From Bog-756 sp963737625 (lineage in GTDB: Bacteria; Actinomycetota; Acidimicrobiia; Acidimicrobiales; RAAP-2): a DNA stretch of 64,000 bases. Made by a program: the position numbers and the translations under genes. The notes beneath the pieces were generated by a model. The model worked only from the letters and a program-made list of their open reading frames with translations, was not told where the DNA came from and did not search any database. Location: contig CAVTTK010000002.1 of NCBI GenBank assembly GCA_963737625.1, positions 1,674,001 to 1,738,000 of the forward strand, in the 5' to 3' direction. Shown piece by piece: positions 17,108 through 25,328 of this stretch (position 1 is its first letter; every line of letters starts with the position of its first letter).

Positions 17108-17385
17108 CAGCCCTCCTCGTGGCGCAGGGCCAGCAGTAGGTCATGGTGGTCTCCGTTCACGCCCGGCGCAGGACGGCAGAGTCAAGCTATCGCCGGCCGG
17201 TTCCGATCCCTGAAGGGCGGCTCTCGGCCATTTCTGGGGCGACACCCCGAGGGGCCAGGTCACGCCTCCAGGGGGCACCGGAGCCCCACGGGGCCGCCCT
17301 CCGATCCGCCATGCACGGCAATATTGCACTCAGATGCGAACCCGCCCCTCTCAAGGAACAACCGGGTGAAGCCGATACCGGGTGA

Positions 17386-18876
17386 GTGAAGTTCGACCTC
17401 CATCGCCCGACGGAGCACCAGTTCCGAGAGGGATTGATCTCGGGACTGATCGCTGTGTCCATCATCATCCCCCTGCTGGTCACGGTGAACTTTGTCGGGC
17501 ACCGTCCCGTTCGCTGGGTGTACATCGACGCCGCCGCCGCGTGCATTCTCGTCTCGGTGGTCTACGCCGCCTTCTTCATGGTCCTGACCACCAAGAAGTT
17601 CGACATCGCCACGCATGCCGGTCTGGTGTTCGTGATGGTCTGTCTGGCCCAGGCCGCACTCGGCCTCCTCGAACTCGGGTCCTCGACCACCTTCGGCACC
17701 TACACCCCGGCGGTGATGGTCGGTGTCATCTTCATCGGCATCATCGGCGATCGTTGGATGAGGATCGGTATCGACGTCTATACCGTGGCCCTCATCGGCG
17801 TGGTCACCTGGGTCGGGGGCATCCGGGGGTCCGACCTCCTGGCCGTGGTGCTGGTCTACGCCTCGACGATCGTGATCATCACCTGGATCACGGCCCGCAC
17901 CGTGGGTACCCTCAACCAGTCGGTGAACTACCGCCACGCCATCGCCAGCCTCAATGAGGCCATCGACGGCCAAGATCCCAGTGAAGCCGCCACCTCGGCC
18001 GACGGTATCCAGAACATCCTTCGGCGCGGGCTCCCGCTGGTGCCGGACATCCTCCCCGCCGATCGGGTGGCCGTCCTGGCCCGGGACGGGCGAGTCGGGC
18101 GCTTCATCAATCTGGGCGCCTGGCCGGACGAGCGGGATGCCGCCGGTGACCTGGCCGCACTGGCCGAGCTCCCCCACGCCCTCCGCACCGATGCCGTCGT
18201 CGTCACTCCCACCCACTGCGTGATCCCCATCGGCTACTGCACCGCGGGGGAGCTGGTCCTGGTGATCGAACGCAAGGAGCTCGGGAGCTCCTCCCAACAA
18301 CACACGGAGGAGGCTGCCGACCTGATCGCCGCGGCATTCCTGCGGGTGACCAGCCGGGCCAACTTCGTCAGCGGCCTGCAGGCGGAGAGTCGCACCGACC
18401 CACTGACCGGCCTGGCCAACCGGCGCACCCTCTATGAACGCATCGAGATCGAAATGGAGCACGCCCTCCGCTCCGATTCACCGCTCACCGTGGCCATGAT
18501 CGACCTCGACCATTTCAAGAAGTACAACGACCGGTTCGGCCACGTGGCCGGAGACACCCTCCTACGTTCCGTCGCCGCCCTGATGGTCTCCAACATCCGC
18601 GGCCAGGACCTGGTCGTCCGCTATGGCGGCGAGGAGTTCTGCCTGGTCCTACCGGATACCGACATCGTGGGAGGTCACCATCTCCTCGACAAGCTCCGGG
18701 AAGGTGGTCGCGACGCCACCACCGATGTCGGCATCACACTGTCGGCTGGGCTCACCAGTTGGGACGGGATCGAGGACACTACGTCACTGATCGAACGGGC
18801 CGACCAGGCGCTCTACCGGGCCAAGGAATCGGGGCGCAATCGAGTGGTGTCCATCCAATCGGTCACCGAATTCTGA
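17386..18876 (+). CDS. Membrane-bound diguanylate cyclase (GGDEF)
   Basis: This 496-residue protein has an N-terminal membrane domain of about five or six helices (residues 15-180), then a GAF-like region (about 195-320) and a C-terminal GGDEF domain. The active-site loop is GGEEF at about residues 414-418, and RTDPLTGLANRR and MIDLDHFKKYNDRFGH carry the metal- and substrate-binding residues. An inhibitory I-site (RGQD) sits five residues before the loop, so product feedback by c-di-GMP is expected. It should make c-di-GMP from two GTP at the inner membrane face. No EAL partner is visible nearby. Start is GTG at 17386. Confidence 0.92.
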   Translation: MKFDLHRPTEHQFREGLISGLIAVSIIIPLLVTVNFVGHRPVRWVYIDAAAACILVSVVYAAFFMVLTTKKFDIATHAGLVFVMVCLAQAALGLLELGSSTTFGTYTPAVMVGVIFIGIIGDRWMRIGIDVYTVALIGVVTWVGGIRGSDLLAVVLVYASTIVIITWITARTVGTLNQSVNYRHAIASLNEAIDGQDPSEAATSADGIQNILRRGLPLVPDILPADRVAVLARDGRVGRFINLGAWPDERDAAGDLAALAELPHALRTDAVVVTPTHCVIPIGYCTAGELVLVIERKELGSSSQQHTEEAADLIAAAFLRVTSRANFVSGLQAESRTDPLTGLANRRTLYERIEIEMEHALRSDSPLTVAMIDLDHFKKYNDRFGHVAGDTLLRSVAALMVSNIRGQDLVVRYGGEEFCLVLPDTDIVGGHHLLDKLREGGRDATTDVGITLSAGLTSWDGIEDTTSLIERADQALYRAKESGRNRVVSIQSVTEF

Positions 18877-18933
18877 CCGGATACCGGCCACGGATCGCCG
18901 GCCGCAGGCGGTCCGGTGAGCGCGGCGTGGGCG

Positions 18934-19113
18934 CTACGGCGCGGGGTCGGAGCGGCGGAGGACCAGGTAGACGTTGTCGTCCACGGCAAATGAGTTGACC
19001 AGCTCGAATCCTTCGGCCGCGGCGGCGTCGAGCCCTGACTCCAGCTCGAGTCGCCGTTCGTCGACGACGAGTCGTCCCCCGTGAACCCTCAGCACCCGGT
19101 GGCTCACGGTCAT
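18934..19113 (-). CDS. DUF4177-like small protein
   Basis: This is a 59-residue frame whose ATG overlaps the TGA of the PIG-L deacetylase in an ATGA, which implies translational coupling. The pattern of an N-terminal strand (HRVLRVHGGRL), a helix with AAAEGFELVNSF and a final strand NVYLVLRRSD resembles the DUF4177 fold, in which a GWELV-type motif links the helix to the last strand. Function is unknown; its fixed position behind the deacetylase suggests an accessory role. It is short enough to be missed by gene finders with a length cutoff. Confidence 0.6.
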   Translation of the reverse strand: MTVSHRVLRVHGGRLVVDERRLELESGLDAAAAEGFELVNSFAVDDNVYLVLRRSDPAP

Positions 19114-19925
19114 GACGGCACGATGGCCTCGAGGAGGAGTGCCGGCTCCCAGTGGTCAGGTCCGGACTCATCCGGAACCGGTCGGATCCGGATGAACCAC
19201 TCCCGCCCCCAGACGATCGAGAACACATCGTCCGGCATGGACAGGAAGAAGCTGTCCTCGCCGATCTGGCTGGCGTGGGCCTGCATGGAACGCCGCTTGC
19301 GATCGATCCACGGGGACACGTCCACCGCCGTCGTGATCCGGCTGGCCGGCTCCCCCATCTCGTCCGCCTCGTCGGGGCCGCCGTCCGGTGGTTCCCAGCC
19401 GGTGTCGGCCGCCAGGTTGCTCAAATCCCTGACCATGTCACGGTTCATCGTGGAGTAGTACAGGACAGGCGTCGAGGCCAGCTCGGCTGCGGCCACACCC
19501 ACCCGGTGCACCTGGACGTGGTCAGGATGGCCGTAGCCGCCGTGCTCGTCGTAGGTGACCAGCACGTCGGCGGACTCGGCGGCGAGGATGGCGGCCAGGG
19601 CCGCTGCGGCCTCCGAGACCTCCGCACCGGCGAAGCTTCCCGGTCGCAGATTCGTGTCCTCGCCCGCCATGCCCGAGTCGAGGTAGTCCAGGTAGGAGTG
19701 GTGGGCCACACCGAGAATGCGACAGGCTTCGTCGAGTTCGACCTTCCGTCGCTGGGCCAGGGTCTCACCGGGCGCCAGCAGACCCTCGGGGGTCTCGCCC
19801 AACTCGCCCTGGGTGGCGGTGACCAGGACCACCCGGTGTCCTTGGTCGGCCAGGGAGGCCATGGTCCCCGCCGTCGTGATGGCCTCGTCGTCCGGGTGGG
19901 CATGGAAGAACACGATCGTCGACAT
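19110..19925 (-). CDS. PIG-L family deacetylase (MshB/Mca-like)
   Basis: This 271-residue zinc-dependent N-acetylglucosaminyl deacetylase-fold enzyme starts at MSTIVFF. The metal site is formed by AHPDDEA near residue 10 and GYGHPDH about 130 residues later, with LDYLDSGMAGED between them. PIG-L enzymes remove acyl groups from N-acetylglucosamine-like substrates; MshB in mycothiol synthesis and Mca in detoxification are the actinobacterial examples. This member resembles both, and the exact role is undecided. An upstream in-frame extension to 20003 is arginine/proline-rich and not preferred. A small DUF4177-like gene overlaps its stop. Confidence 0.82.
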   Translation of the reverse strand: MSTIVFFHAHPDDEAITTAGTMASLADQGHRVVLVTATQGELGETPEGLLAPGETLAQRRKVELDEACRILGVAHHSYLDYLDSGMAGEDTNLRPGSFAGAEVSEAAAALAAILAAESADVLVTYDEHGGYGHPDHVQVHRVGVAAAELASTPVLYYSTMNRDMVRDLSNLAADTGWEPPDGGPDEADEMGEPASRITTAVDVSPWIDRKRRSMQAHASQIGEDSFFLSMPDDVFSIVWGREWFIRIRPVPDESGPDHWEPALLLEAIVPS

Positions 19926-20051
19926 CAGAGGGACCCTACAGGGACTGGTGCTTCCTCGATCCGACCCTCCGAAACGGAACCCGAACCCCGGTGGCCGGGG
20001 CACATTTCGACCGGGGTCCCGCCCGCAGGGGCCTGAAGGGAGGGAGGCGGC

Positions 20052-20399
20052 CTAACCGAACGGGAGCTGGGGCTCCTCGGCGAGGGAAAGCTCCCCCGGA
20101 GTGGGACCGCGGACGCCACCCCGACCACCCTTCTTTCCCGTGATGGCGAAGATGCGATCGGGGCCGAAGGACCGGATCTTGTTCTCCCCCGGTCGTCCTC
20201 CGGCCACCTCGACGGACTCGGTCCCGTTGTGGCTGTTGACTACGTGGGCCCGGAACCTCCACTCGGCCCCCCGGAGGGGGAGGCCGGAGACCCTCACCCG
20301 GTCACCGACCCGCAGGCCATTCCAGGTGTCGGAGCGAACGAGGTGCTCCGAGGCACGGAGGGCGGCCCGACGCGCCGAGGCCGGGCGGGCCCGGCTCAG
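20052..20399 (-). CDS. Small basic protein with a WNG/VGDRV motif, probable CTG start
   Basis: This is about 115 residues. The conserved-looking core is TWNGLRVGDRVRVSG, RFRAHVVNSHNG, SVEVAGGRPG and IRSFGPDRIFAI, recalling a small SH3-like domain of actinobacterial proteins of unknown function. There is no ATG, GTG or TTG in frame before the core. A CTG at 20399 overlaps the TGA stop of the upstream dedA gene as CTGA, in the same geometry as the ATGA and GTGA overlaps elsewhere in this window. The start is therefore inferred. The C-terminal tail is glycine-rich and ends in EEPQLPFG. Confidence 0.5.
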   Translation of the reverse strand: MSRARPASARRAALRASEHLVRSDTWNGLRVGDRVRVSGLPLRGAEWRFRAHVVNSHNGTESVEVAGGRPGENKIRSFGPDRIFAITGKKGGRGGVRGPTPGELSLAEEPQLPFG

Positions 20400-21004
20400 T
20401 CCCGCTCCTGGCGCACGACCCGGATGCGGTGGACGAACAGGATCACCACTCCCACCACGGCCAGAGCGGCGATCACGTAGCCCACGTCGCTGAACGCCTT
20501 CAGCACCTTGGCGTAGCTGCTCCCCAGGGAGTACCCCAGACTGACCAGGGCGGTGCACCAGATGGTGCACCCGATCACCGTGAAGATCACGAACTTGGCG
20601 ATGGCCATCTCCCCCAACCCGGCGGCGAACGACACGAACGAACGGAGCAGGGGTATGAACCGGCCGAACAGCACGAAGGGATCCCCGCGGCGGTCCAACC
20701 AGGCCTCCGCCCGGTCGAGGTCCTTGTGGGTGAGCAGAACGTATTTGCCCACCTTGTCCACCAGGGGCCTCCCGCCGTAGTACCCGATGAGGTAGCCGGC
20801 CATTGAACCGAGCACCTCGGCCACCACGGCGATGACGATCACCGCCACCAGGCTGAGCTGGTGGTGTCCGGTCGTCAGCTGCCCGCTGGCCAGGGCCCCC
20901 CCGTAGATGAGCGCCACCTCGGCCCCGACCGGGAGCCCCATCGACGATATGAAGCTCAGGGCGAAGACGGCCAGGTAGCCGTGGTCGGCGAGAAAGTTCT
21001 CCAT
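20396..21004 (-). CDS. DedA family membrane protein
   Basis: This is 202 residues starting at MENFLADHGY. It is a DedA/SNARE-associated (VTT-domain) integral membrane protein with four to five hydrophobic segments. Family features are the SSMGLPVGAEVALIYGGALA re-entrant region, GYLIGYYGGRPLVDK and the characteristic FGRFIPLLRSFVSFAAGL with conserved arginines. DedA proteins work in lipid flipping and proton-dependent membrane homeostasis. Upstream in-frame sequence to 21274 is out of character and rejected. Its TGA stop overlaps the putative CTG start of the next small gene. Confidence 0.9.
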   Translation of the reverse strand: MENFLADHGYLAVFALSFISSMGLPVGAEVALIYGGALASGQLTTGHHQLSLVAVIVIAVVAEVLGSMAGYLIGYYGGRPLVDKVGKYVLLTHKDLDRAEAWLDRRGDPFVLFGRFIPLLRSFVSFAAGLGEMAIAKFVIFTVIGCTIWCTALVSLGYSLGSSYAKVLKAFSDVGYVIAALAVVGVVILFVHRIRVVRQERD

Positions 21005-21123
21005 AGGTCCACAATGTCTAGTCGCTGGGCACGGAAAGCACCCGCCATGCCGTCTCGGGCCGGAGGGACCGTCCGCCAAGCCGGCTCGACTACCGTCACC
21101 CTGATGCACACGGAGCCAGGGGC

Positions 21124-22041
21124 GTGAGCGACGCCCGGATACCGGTGGGCCCGGTCCGGGACCGGTGCACCACCCCCGACGGCGTGGGAATCGCCGTCTA
21201 TGACTTCGGGGGCCGTGGTGCGGACCTCCTGCTCGTCCACGCCACCGGGATGTGCGCCGAACCGTTCGGACCATTGGCCCGCGCCCTCGCCGGGCGGTTC
21301 CGGTGCTGGGGCCTCGACCTCCGTGGCCACGGACGCTCCGACCGGCCGGCCGACGGAAACTTCGCCTGGTCCGGGTTCGCCACCGACGTGCTTACGGTCG
21401 TGGATCACCTCGGGCTGCGCCAACCGTTCGGGTTCGGCCACTCCTGCGGCGGCGCCGCGGTCCTTCTGGCCGAACAGGCCCGACCGGGACTGTTCCGCTC
21501 CCTCTTCTGCTTCGAGCCGGTGGTGATGCCGGAAGCCGCTCGGGCCGTCGTGGCGGCCAGCAATCCGCTGGCCGAGGGAGCCCGGCGGCGGCGGTCGTCG
21601 TTTCCCTCCGCCGACGAGGCGCTGGCCAACTACGCATCCAAAGCGCCCTACGCCGTCCTCGACCCCGAGGCCCTCCGGCTCTACGTCCAGGGCGGCTTCG
21701 AGCTCGTGCCTCGCTCGGAGGGCGGGGACGGCCGGGCCGTGCGGCTGCGATGCCGTCGGGAGGACGAGGCGGACACCTTCGCCGCCGCCGGCCTCCACGA
21801 GGCCTTCTCCCACCTGTCCGAGGTCACCTGCCCGGTCACCTTCTGCTGCGGGGCGAAGACCGACGCCTTCGGGGAGAACCTCATGCGGGCCGACGCCGAG
21901 CCGGTGCCCCGCTCCCGGGTCGAGGTCCTGGCGGCCATGGGACACTTCGGGCCTCTCCAGGCCCCGGACGCCGTGGGTGAGGCCGTCCTAGCGGCGTTTG
22001 CCCCGGAGCAGGGCCCCGGCCACGGCACACCCTCGTCGTAG
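21124..22041 (+). CDS. Alpha/beta hydrolase
   Basis: This 305-residue alpha/beta hydrolase carries the nucleophile in GHSCGG and the cap-forming LDLRGHGRSDRP ahead of it. The histidine of AMGHFGPL near the C-terminus completes the triad, and the acid is probably the aspartate in GAKTDAF. A cysteine follows the nucleophilic serine, as in some haloperoxidase- and epoxide-hydrolase-like members. The substrate is unknown. Start is GTG at 21124. Nine bases separate it from the nuclease gene, so the three plus-strand genes to 23471 probably form one transcript. Confidence 0.85.
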   Translation: MSDARIPVGPVRDRCTTPDGVGIAVYDFGGRGADLLLVHATGMCAEPFGPLARALAGRFRCWGLDLRGHGRSDRPADGNFAWSGFATDVLTVVDHLGLRQPFGFGHSCGGAAVLLAEQARPGLFRSLFCFEPVVMPEAARAVVAASNPLAEGARRRRSSFPSADEALANYASKAPYAVLDPEALRLYVQGGFELVPRSEGGDGRAVRLRCRREDEADTFAAAGLHEAFSHLSEVTCPVTFCCGAKTDAFGENLMRADAEPVPRSRVEVLAAMGHFGPLQAPDAVGEAVLAAFAPEQGPGHGTPSS

Positions 22042-22050
22042 TCTGTATCC

Positions 22051-22872
22051 GTGCCCTTCGAAACGCCCCGTACCCTGTCCCCGTCCAAGGTGACATCGTT
22101 CCGCGACTGTGCCCTGGCCTTCCGGTTCAACACCATCGACCACCTCCCCGAGCTACCAACCGAATGGACCGTCAAGGGCACCTTCGTGCACCGCGTCCTG
22201 GAGAGGCTGTTCTGGGGCCACGAACCGGGCCATCGCACACCCGACGCCGCCCGGACCGAGCTCGACCGGGCCTGGATCGAGCTCCAGGACGACGCCGACT
22301 ACCGGACCCTGGCGCTCTCCGCCGACCAGGCTGATCGGTTCCGCACGGAGTGCGAGGGCCTAGTGGCCAACGAGTTCGCCCTCGAGGATCCGAACGAGGT
22401 CACCCCGGTGGGAATCGAACTCATGCTCGAGGCCCGCGTAGGCGGTGTGCGTCTGCGCGGCATCATCGACCGACTCGACCGGACCCCCGACGGCGAGCTG
22501 GTGGTCATCGACTACAAGACCGGCAGGGCCCCGTCTCCGGCCTTCGAACACTCCAAGCTCATCGGCGTCCATATCTACGCCCTGCTCTGCCAAGAGGTGC
22601 TCGGCCGACGGCCGGTCCAGGTCAGGCTGCTCCACCTGAAGGAGCCCACCACCATCATCGCCGAGCCATCAGAACAGGCCGTTCGGGGCCAGCGCACGAA
22701 GACGTTGGCCGTGTGGTCGGCCATCGAGCGGGCCTGCCGCGACGAGGACTTCCGACCCCGCACCTCGCCCCTCTGCCGCTTCTGCCGGTTCCAGGCCTTC
22801 TGCCCGGCGTTCGGAGGCAACCCCGACCAGGCGGCCGTCGTCCTCGGTGCAACCGTAGGGGGTGCCGCATGA
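22051..22872 (+). CDS. RecB-like PD-(D/E)XK nuclease with Cys cluster
   Basis: This 273-residue stand-alone RecB-family exonuclease domain of the PD-(D/E)XK superfamily begins SPSKVTSFRDCALAFRF. The catalytic site is spread over GTFVHRVLERLFWG, RGIIDRLDR (Asp) and VVIDYKTGR (Asp, Lys). Four cysteines, Cys20 plus the C-terminal CRFCRFQAFC, are placed like those binding a 4Fe-4S cluster in AddB and Cas4. It probably acts in DNA end processing with a helicase encoded elsewhere. No helicase or CRISPR genes are nearby. GTG start; its TGA overlaps the ATG of the PAP2 gene. Confidence 0.88.
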   Translation: MPFETPRTLSPSKVTSFRDCALAFRFNTIDHLPELPTEWTVKGTFVHRVLERLFWGHEPGHRTPDAARTELDRAWIELQDDADYRTLALSADQADRFRTECEGLVANEFALEDPNEVTPVGIELMLEARVGGVRLRGIIDRLDRTPDGELVVIDYKTGRAPSPAFEHSKLIGVHIYALLCQEVLGRRPVQVRLLHLKEPTTIIAEPSEQAVRGQRTKTLAVWSAIERACRDEDFRPRTSPLCRFCRFQAFCPAFGGNPDQAAVVLGATVGGAA

Positions 22873-23471
22873 CGACTCCCGGCCCCGGCGGCGACGAGGT
22901 CGAGATCACGACCCCCGACCGGAGTCCCGAACCGACCGGTCTGTCCGCCGTGGTGCGCGTGGTCGACGACCGGGTCGATGCCTGGTTCGAGCCCTTTCGC
23001 GGCAAGGCAGCCCTCGACGGCGTGGCCAAGGTGGTCACGGGTCTCGGCGACCACGGGATCATGTGGGCGGCGACCACGGTATGGCGAGCCCGCCACAGCG
23101 GTCCCGAGCGGGCCCGTGCCGTGCGGGCCCTCACCATCGCCGGTATCGAGTCGACCATCGTCAACCGTACGTTGAAGGCCGTGGTGGGTCGGACGCGTCC
23201 CGATCCCGGGGGCCTCGAGCTCGGGGCGACCGGGGTTCCGGTGCGCACGCCCACCTCAAGCAGCTTCCCGAGCGGCCACACGCTGGCCGCATTCTGCGCC
23301 GTCACCGTTATGGGTCAGCGCGGTGATCGCGGCGGCAACGCCCTCTTGTTCACCGCGGCCACCCTGGTGGGAGTGAGCCGGTTGCACCTCCGGGCCCACC
23401 ACGCTTCTGACGTCGTCGGGGGGGCCGCCATCGGCACGGCCATCGGTCTCATCGGACGCCGTTTCCTCTGA
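22869..23471 (+). CDS. PAP2 family phosphatase, probably soluble or peripherally membrane-bound
   Basis: This is about 200 residues and overlaps the nuclease stop by ATGA. It carries the three acid-phosphatase motifs of type 2 phosphatidic acid phosphatases: KAVVGRTRP, PSGH, and SRLHLRAHHASD with the catalytic histidine. The family hydrolyses lipid phosphates such as phosphatidate or undecaprenyl diphosphate. Hydrophobic segments lie around the PSGH motif and at the C-terminus. The N-terminal 35 residues are polar and proline-rich. Confidence 0.88.
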   Translation: MTTPGPGGDEVEITTPDRSPEPTGLSAVVRVVDDRVDAWFEPFRGKAALDGVAKVVTGLGDHGIMWAATTVWRARHSGPERARAVRALTIAGIESTIVNRTLKAVVGRTRPDPGGLELGATGVPVRTPTSSSFPSGHTLAAFCAVTVMGQRGDRGGNALLFTAATLVGVSRLHLRAHHASDVVGGAAIGTAIGLIGRRFL

Positions 23472-23503
23472 ACAGGCCAAGACGTCTGAACAGGCCAAGA
23501 CGA
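23468..23503 (+). repeat. Tandem 18-bp direct repeat (two copies)
   Basis: CTGAACAGGCCAAGACG occurs twice in a row with an 18-base period, the copies differing only in the 18th base. The first copy contains the TGA stop of the PAP2 gene, so the repeat extends just past the coding end. It looks like a local replication slippage product. Confidence 0.6.
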
Positions 23504-23547
23504 TCGCCCTCTGGATGACGCAGCCACCCGGGGCACCGGTCGAGGAG

Positions 23548-23576
23548 TTCCTGACCGCCCAGCGGGCGGTCAGGAA
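23548..23576 (+). terminator. Strong 13-bp hairpin in the spacer after the PAP2 gene
   Basis: TTCCTGACCGCCC (23548-23560) pairs perfectly with GGGCGGTCAGGAA (23564-23576) across a three-base loop AGC. It follows the PAP2 gene by 76 bases and precedes the DsbA-like ATG by 30. No T-tract follows, so it would be a U-less terminator of the kind common in actinobacteria, or a protein-binding palindrome. Confidence 0.5.
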
Positions 23577-23606
23577 TGGATCCTCCCGGAACGGGGTTGT
23601 TCAGCC

Positions 23607-24215
23607 ATGAGCTTGCACCAGACCTTCGCTGTGACCTGGGACTATCGGTGTCCCTTCGCCCGGATCGGCCACGAACACATCCTCGACGGCCTCGAGGACG
23701 GGGCGCCGTGGGACGTGACATTCGTGCCCTTCTTCCTCAACCAGTCACACGTGCCGGAGGGTGGTGTCCCGGCGTGGGAAGATCCGGCCCAGCAGCCTGA
23801 CCTGATGGCGTTGGCCGCCGGGGTCGTCCTGAGGGACCGGTTCCCCGAGCAGTTCCGGGTGGGCCACCGGGCCCTGTTCGCCGCCCGCCACGCCGAAGGT
23901 GGCGATCTCCGGGACCGTTCCGTGGTGCACGGTGCCCTGGTGCGGGCCGGCGTGGACGCCGACGCCGTCCTGGCCGAGGTCGATGACGGTTGGCCGGCCA
24001 AACAGATCCGGGCCGAGCACGAAGACGTGGTGTCACGGCTGGACGTCTTCGGCGTTCCGACCTTCATCGTGGGTGACCATGCCGTCTTCGTGCGGTTGAT
24101 GGCCCGACCCGAGGGCGATGCCGACAAGGCCCGGGACACGGTCGAACGGGTGCTGGGCCTGATCACCGACCATCCCGACCTGAACGAGTTCAAGCACACC
24201 CGCCTCACCGTTTGA
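23607..24215 (+). CDS. DsbA-family thioredoxin-fold protein (isomerase-like)
   Basis: This 202-residue protein has a DsbA/FrnE-type thioredoxin fold with a helical insertion. The redox position carries a single cysteine (DYRCPFAR) instead of CxxC, and the cis-proline loop is GVPTFIVGDHAVF. This resembles 2-hydroxychromene-2-carboxylate isomerase-like and glutathione/mycothiol-S-transferase-like members rather than a disulphide oxidase. There is no signal peptide. A thiol-dependent role with mycothiol is an inference from the wider genome context. It is preceded by the strong hairpin. Confidence 0.8.
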   Translation: MSLHQTFAVTWDYRCPFARIGHEHILDGLEDGAPWDVTFVPFFLNQSHVPEGGVPAWEDPAQQPDLMALAAGVVLRDRFPEQFRVGHRALFAARHAEGGDLRDRSVVHGALVRAGVDADAVLAEVDDGWPAKQIRAEHEDVVSRLDVFGVPTFIVGDHAVFVRLMARPEGDADKARDTVERVLGLITDHPDLNEFKHTRLTV

Positions 24216-24240
24216 GGCCGGCCCCACCCCAGCGGAGCTG

Positions 24241-25146
24241 CTAGGAGCCGACCAGGCCGGCCAGGACGCCGACCGTGGCTTGGATCTCCTCGGCGGAGCC
24301 GAAGGGCGCGGCGATGAGCTCGGTGGTGCCGATATCGGCCAGACGACGGACCTGGGCCCGTACCTCGGACTGCGTCCCCACGATGGCCACGTCGGCGGGA
24401 CCCTCCACCCCCTCGCGATCGAGCATGGCCCGGTAGGAGGGGAGGCCGCCGTACATGATGTACTGCTCGGCCGCTGCGGCCCGGGCGGCGTCCATGTCCG
24501 AGGTGACGCAGACCGGCAGGCCCACACCGATGAGGGGCTCGGGTCGTCCGGCCTCGGCTGCCGCGGCACGGATGGTGGGGACGATATGGGACTCGATGGT
24601 GGCCGGACCGGTCATCCACGTGACGGTGCCCGAAGCCATCCGGCCGGCGATGGTCAACATGAGGGTGCCGAGGGCGGCCACCAGAACCGGCGGCGCCGGG
24701 ACGTCCACCTGGAGCGCACCGAATGTGGAGGCGCTCATCGTCTCGCCGACGAAGCTGGCCTGCTCGCCATCCAGGAGGGGCATCAAGATCGAGAGGTACT
24801 CCCGCATGTGACGTGCCGGTTTCTCGAACGATTGGCCGAACACGTTCTCGATGACCACCTGGTGGGAGAGGCCGATGCCCAAGGTCAGGCGTCCACCGGT
24901 GGCGGCCTGGACGGTCAGGGCCTGTCCCGCCAACATCACCGGGTGGCGGGGATAGGTGGGCACCACCGCCGTGCCGAACTGGATTCCCGGAACCTCACGG
25001 CCAGCGGCGGCGATGACCGTGAGGGCGTCAAAGGCAAAGATCTGCGAGGCCCAGGCCGTCTCGATGCCGGCCTCGTGGAGACCGACCACCTGGGCCATCA
25101 CCTCGTCGAAGTGGACTTCAGTATCGAACATCACGCCGATGCGCAC
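24241..25146 (-). CDS. Luciferase-like (LLM class) F420-dependent oxidoreductase, TIGR03564-like
   Basis: This 301-residue TIM-barrel protein of the bacterial luciferase-like superfamily has the typical sequence AATGGRLTLGIGLSHQ and the helix REYLSILMPLLDGEQ. Nearest in style to actinobacterial F420-dependent members: GTAVVPTYPRHPVMLA binds the deazaflavin region. The enzyme would use reduced F420 (or FMNH2) to reduce or oxidise an unknown substrate. GTG start at 25146 behind a good AAGGAG. It lies 25 bases from the convergent DsbA-like gene. Confidence 0.85.
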   Translation of the reverse strand: MRIGVMFDTEVHFDEVMAQVVGLHEAGIETAWASQIFAFDALTVIAAAGREVPGIQFGTAVVPTYPRHPVMLAGQALTVQAATGGRLTLGIGLSHQVVIENVFGQSFEKPARHMREYLSILMPLLDGEQASFVGETMSASTFGALQVDVPAPPVLVAALGTLMLTIAGRMASGTVTWMTGPATIESHIVPTIRAAAAEAGRPEPLIGVGLPVCVTSDMDAARAAAAEQYIMYGGLPSYRAMLDREGVEGPADVAIVGTQSEVRAQVRRLADIGTTELIAAPFGSAEEIQATVGVLAGLVGS

Positions 25147-25328
25147 GGTGGTTCTCCTTCGGACGGTCTGGGGCGGTCGCAGGTCGACCGGGGTAGGGCC
25201 TGAAATGCGGCAGCAGCGCTCAGCCCCGGGCGACTCCGGAACCCACCGTATCGGCGACCGTGCCCGGTCGCTCCCGGGCGGCCACGTGGGGATATGCCAG
25301 CCCGTCCGGTTTCGGGCAGAATGCGGGC

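Noticed and set aside
20400..21014. Extension of the small WNG-motif frame upstream through dedA
   Set aside because: It lies within dedA in a different frame and has no family-like sequence before the CTG region.
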